Source of the DNA: JAQGJA01 sp965651535
GTDB taxonomy: Bacteria; Pseudomonadota; Alphaproteobacteria; Micavibrionales; SZUA-601
Direction: 5' to 3'
Assembly (NCBI GenBank): GCA_965651535.1
Contig: CBFGSX010000066.1
Span: 1 to 8,072, forward strand
DNA length: 8,072 nucleotides
Both the position numbers and the translations under genes were made by a program. Under the pieces are notes generated by a model. That model searched no databases and was not told the origin of the DNA. It saw only the letters and a list, made by a program, of their open reading frames with translations. This document shows, in pieces, positions 5,812 to 8,072 of the stretch (its first letter is position 1; every line of letters starts with the position of its first letter).

Positions 5812-6555
5812 ATATTTGTCAAGCGCCTCTTTGTATGCGCGGAACAATGGAATGGCCAGCGGATCGTCATAGGGATTGACCTCCGGATGCCATTGCACGC
5901 CGACGCAAAACCCCTTGGCGTCCGTCTTGCGGATGGCTTCAATTGTGTCGTCTTCGGCCACGGCTTCGACCGCCATCCCGCGCCCCAACCTGTCCACGGC
6001 TTGCGTATGCCAGGAATTGACACGCACGCGCGGCGTCTCCGACAGGCTGTCAAGAAGGCCGCCCGCCATCAGCACGATGTCGTGCGCGGGCAAAACGCCG
6101 TCATCATAGGAACAATTTTCCACCGGAATATGCGTCATACGTCCCGGCACATCGGTGACATTTTGAAAGAGACTGCCGCCGAAAGCGACGTTCATCTCCT
6201 GCATCCCGCGGCAAATACCCAAAACCGGCATTCCGCGCTCGACCGCGCCGCGGATCAGATTCATCGCCGTATGGTCGCGCGGCGGATCGTGTTGATCCGG
6301 CGTTCTCGTATCTTCCCTGTAAAGCGCCGGATGCACATGGGCGCGCCCGCCGGGCATCAACAACCCGTCCACCCGATCCAGAATCGCCTCGGTCAGGTCG
6401 TCGCGTTCGTCCAAAGCCGGGATAATGAACGGAATGGCATGAAAAAAATGCCGCACCGCCAGCACCGCCGTAGTGCGTGCGGCGTGGAACAGGCGCTGAT
6501 CCGCCTGTTCGTGCCCGGCCTGAATGCCGATGACGGGGAGCATATTTTTATTCAT
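5779..6555 (-). CDS. Class I glutamine amidotransferase-like hydrolase, PuuD-like (peptidase C26)
   Basis: A 258-aa cytosolic hydrolase of the family that includes gamma-glutamyl-GABA hydrolase PuuD of putrescine breakdown. The triad is complete: Cys115 in the elbow VLGICRGMQEMNV, with His223 and Glu225 in GVQWHPEV. GLLMPGGRAHVHPALY (64-79), FGGSLFQ (125-131) and VNSWHTQAVDRLG (179-191) follow the PuuD-type pattern. The family is broad and no putrescine-pathway gene is nearby, so the substrate is uncertain; another gamma-glutamyl amide is equally possible. The start at 6555 is supported by AAGAG 8 nt upstream; an internal ATG at residue 5 is less likely. The 3' end overlaps rlmE by 33 bp on the opposite strand. 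The gene is divergent from guaB, with 87 bp between starts. Confidence 0.9.
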   Translation of the reverse strand: MNKNMLPVIGIQAGHEQADQRLFHAARTTAVLAVRHFFHAIPFIIPALDERDDLTEAILDRVDGLLMPGGRAHVHPALYREDTRTPDQHDPPRDHTAMNLIRGAVERGMPVLGICRGMQEMNVAFGGSLFQNVTDVPGRMTHIPVENCSYDDGVLPAHDIVLMAGGLLDSLSETPRVRVNSWHTQAVDRLGRGMAVEAVAEDDTIEAIRKTDAKGFCVGVQWHPEVNPYDDPLAIPLFRAYKEALDKYLALKAGADDV

Positions 6556-6563
6556 TTTTCATA

Positions 6564-6568
6564 CTCTT
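6564..6568 (-). promoter_or_regulatory. Shine-Dalgarno-like AAGAG of the PuuD-like gene
   Basis: Read leftward, AAGAG lies 8 nt before the ATG at 6555 and only 1 nt before an out-of-frame ATG at 6562, so it favours 6555. The ATG at 6562 opens only a four-codon ORF (Met-Lys-Asn-Glu-stop, 6562-6548) that overlaps the true start. Confidence 0.55.
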
Positions 6569-6596
6569 ACGATTTTACACGGGAATTCTTTGTTCC

Positions 6597-6606
6597 GTCT
6601 TAAGAC
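6597..6606. promoter_or_regulatory. Perfect 10-bp palindrome in the amidotransferase/guaB divergent spacer
   Basis: GTCTTAAGAC is self-complementary over all 10 bases and lies 37 bp before the guaB ATG. Upstream, TTTACA (6574-6579) resembles a -35, with a poor -10 (TCTTAA, 6598-6603) 18 bp later that would fall inside the palindrome. It may be an operator for guaB or for both divergent genes; chance is not excluded for a site this short. Confidence 0.35.
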
Positions 6607-6632
6607 TTCCTCGGCTATTCTGGTGCAAATCC

Positions 6633-6637
6633 AGAGG
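6633..6637 (+). promoter_or_regulatory. Shine-Dalgarno AGAGG of guaB
   Basis: AGAGG ends 5 nt before the ATG at 6643 and supports that start, which also gives the usual short N-terminal tail before ALTFDDVLLEPA. Confidence 0.65.
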
Positions 6638-6642
6638 CTTCC

Positions 6643-8072
6643 ATGTCGCTTCCCGAGAATGACCGTATTTTGCCGGAAATTGCCCTGACGTTCGACGACG
6701 TCCTGCTCGAGCCTGCGGCCTCTGCCGTTATGCCCGGCGAGGCGAAACTCGCCACGCAATTCAGCCAGAATATCGCTCTCAATATTCCCCTCGTCTCGTC
6801 GGCCATGGACACCGTGACGGAATTCGAAATGGCCCTTGCCATGGCGCGCATGGGCGGCATCGGCGTCATCCACCGCAACATGGCGGGCGGAAAGCAATCC
6901 GACATGGTGCGCAAAATCAAAATGTATCAGACGCGCATCATCCGCAACCCGATCAGCGTCACGCCGGAAACATCCGTTGCCGAGGTTCTCGACCTTCAGG
7001 CGCGCTATCATATCTCGGGCATCGCCGTCGTTGAGGGCGGGAAACTGGTCGGGATTATCACCGCGCGCGACGTGCACGAAATTCAAAACGTCGAGCAGCC
7101 TGTTTCCGCCGTCATGAAAAAAGAGGGACTTGTTACCCTGCTTGACACGGCCGATCCGGACGACGCCTATAAATTGATGGACGAAATGAAGGTCGAGCGC
7201 ATTCCCATCGTGGACAAAAACGGCCGCTTGACCGGCATGGTCACCAAAAAAGACAAGATCAAGGCTTCGGAATCGCCCTTGGCCGCGCTGGACGAGCATG
7301 GCCGCCTGCGCGTGGCCGCCGCTATCGGCACCGGCACAGACCATTTCGACCGCGTGGAGATGCTGATCGATGCGGGAGTGGACGCCATCGTCGTCGACAC
7401 TGCCCACGGCCACAGCAAACCCGTCCTCGACATGGTCACGCATATCCGCCGCCAGCGCAGCGGCCATGTCGACGTCGTCGCCGGAAACATCGTCACGACC
7501 GAGGCCGCCTATGCGCTGATCGATGCGGGCGCGAACGCCGTCAAGGTGGGGGTCGGCCCCGGCTCCATTTGCACCACGCGCCTTGTCGCAGGGGTCGGCA
7601 TGCCCCAGATTTCCGCCGTCATGCAAGTGGCCGAAGTCTGCGCCATGCAGAAAATTCCGGTCATCGCCGATGGCGGCATACGCGCCTCGGGCGATATCGC
7701 CAAGGCGCTGGCCGCCGGAGCCTCCAGCGTCATGCTGGGCTCGATGCTGGCGGGAAGCGATGAAACGCCTGGCGAGATTGTCGAAAAGAACGGCCAAAAG
7801 GTCAAAGCCTATCGCGGCATGGGCTCGGCTGGTGCCATGGCGCAAGGCTCCGCCGACCGTTACGGCCAGAAAAACGCGGCGAAATTCACGCCCGAGGGCG
7901 TCGAAGCAACCGTCCCCGCACGCGGGCCTGTCGCCGAGATCGTTGCGCAACTGGCGGGCGGCATTCGCGCCGCCATGGGCTATACGGGATGCGCCACGAT
8001 CGACGAGCTGCGTACCCGGCCGCGCTTTATCCGCATTACCAACGCAGGACTGCGCGAAAGCCATGTCCACAG
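6643..8072 (+). CDS. guaB: IMP dehydrogenase GuaB (3' end cut by window edge)
   Basis: Catalyses NAD-dependent oxidation of IMP to XMP, the first committed step of guanine nucleotide synthesis; a cytosolic tetramer. 476 residues are visible, ending in GLRESHVH, so only about the last 10-15 residues are missing. The TIM barrel is interrupted by a tandem CBS pair (about 104-152 and 154-210), which in the family senses adenine or guanine nucleotides. LTFDDVLLEP and PLVSSAMDTVTE lie near the N-terminus. The catalytic loop GVGPGSICTTR carries Cys310 (E. coli Cys305). ADGGIR and YRGMGSAGAM (Arg391) follow, and the mobile flap has the general-base pair Arg406-Tyr407 in DRYGQ. The residue after Tyr is Gly, where many relatives have Phe. 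No frameshift is seen. In many alphaproteobacteria guaB follows rlmE directly; here one opposed gene lies between them. Confidence 0.97.
   Translation, partial: MSLPENDRILPEIALTFDDVLLEPAASAVMPGEAKLATQFSQNIALNIPLVSSAMDTVTEFEMALAMARMGGIGVIHRNMAGGKQSDMVRKIKMYQTRIIRNPISVTPETSVAEVLDLQARYHISGIAVVEGGKLVGIITARDVHEIQNVEQPVSAVMKKEGLVTLLDTADPDDAYKLMDEMKVERIPIVDKNGRLTGMVTKKDKIKASESPLAALDEHGRLRVAAAIGTGTDHFDRVEMLIDAGVDAIVVDTAHGHSKPVLDMVTHIRRQRSGHVDVVAGNIVTTEAAYALIDAGANAVKVGVGPGSICTTRLVAGVGMPQISAVMQVAEVCAMQKIPVIADGGIRASGDIAKALAAGASSVMLGSMLAGSDETPGEIVEKNGQKVKAYRGMGSAGAMAQGSADRYGQKNAAKFTPEGVEATVPARGPVAEIVAQLAGGIRAAMGYTGCATIDELRTRPRFIRITNAGLRESHVH

Noticed and set aside
6559..8070. A ~500-codon open frame on the minus strand opposite guaB
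   Set aside because: The + strand encodes an unmistakable GuaB through the whole stretch. The antisense frame is His/Asp/Gly/Arg-rich without recognisable motifs, as expected from GC-rich codon bias.
1..8072. Search for CRISPR arrays, insertion-sequence ends, attachment sites, tRNA or riboswitches
   Set aside because: No spaced direct repeats, transposase motifs, tRNA cloverleaf or known riboswitch core was seen. Nearly all of the window is taken by recognisable housekeeping-type genes.

Overview
The window looks like ordinary chromosomal DNA from an alphaproteobacterium. It is GC-rich with compact, often overlapping or nearly touching genes. Three things point to that class: a group I cysteine desulfurase divergent from a COG2945-type hydrolase (a pair usually found near suf/isc genes there), an EnvZ/OmpR-like two-component pair of alphaproteobacterial style, and rlmE close to guaB. 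The sequence does not allow a genus call. I see no insertion sequence, CRISPR array, tRNA, rRNA or phage gene, and no compositional island.

Left part (1-2488): the 5' half of a PLP-dependent cysteine desulfurase runs leftward out of the window. A 263-bp AT-rich divergent spacer with a plausible promoter follows, then a 219-aa alpha/beta hydrolase on the + strand. Facing it with 2 bp between stop codons is a leftward three-gene unit, read in the order Smr-domain protein, GNAT acetyltransferase, HIT-family nucleotide-binding protein.

Middle (3010-5811): an 81-bp divergent spacer separates the Smr gene from a rightward unit of OmpR-type response regulator, EnvZ-type membrane histidine kinase and RlmE (23S rRNA U2552 2'-O-methyltransferase). 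The spacer carries an exact TATAAT. The three rightward genes are 2 and 4 bp apart, so a sensor pair and an rRNA-modifying enzyme are probably on one transcript.

Right part (5779-8072): a PuuD-like class I glutamine amidotransferase runs leftward, its 3' end overlapping the end of rlmE by 33 bp. An 87-bp divergent spacer with a perfect 10-bp palindrome separates it from guaB (IMP dehydrogenase), which runs off the right edge only a few residues short of its end.

I did not find a new defence, mobile or biosynthetic system. The observations worth a second look are small: regulatory dyads in the divergent spacers, the two-component/rlmE operon, the amidotransferase placed between rlmE and guaB, and tiny out-of-frame ORFs overlapping two start codons.
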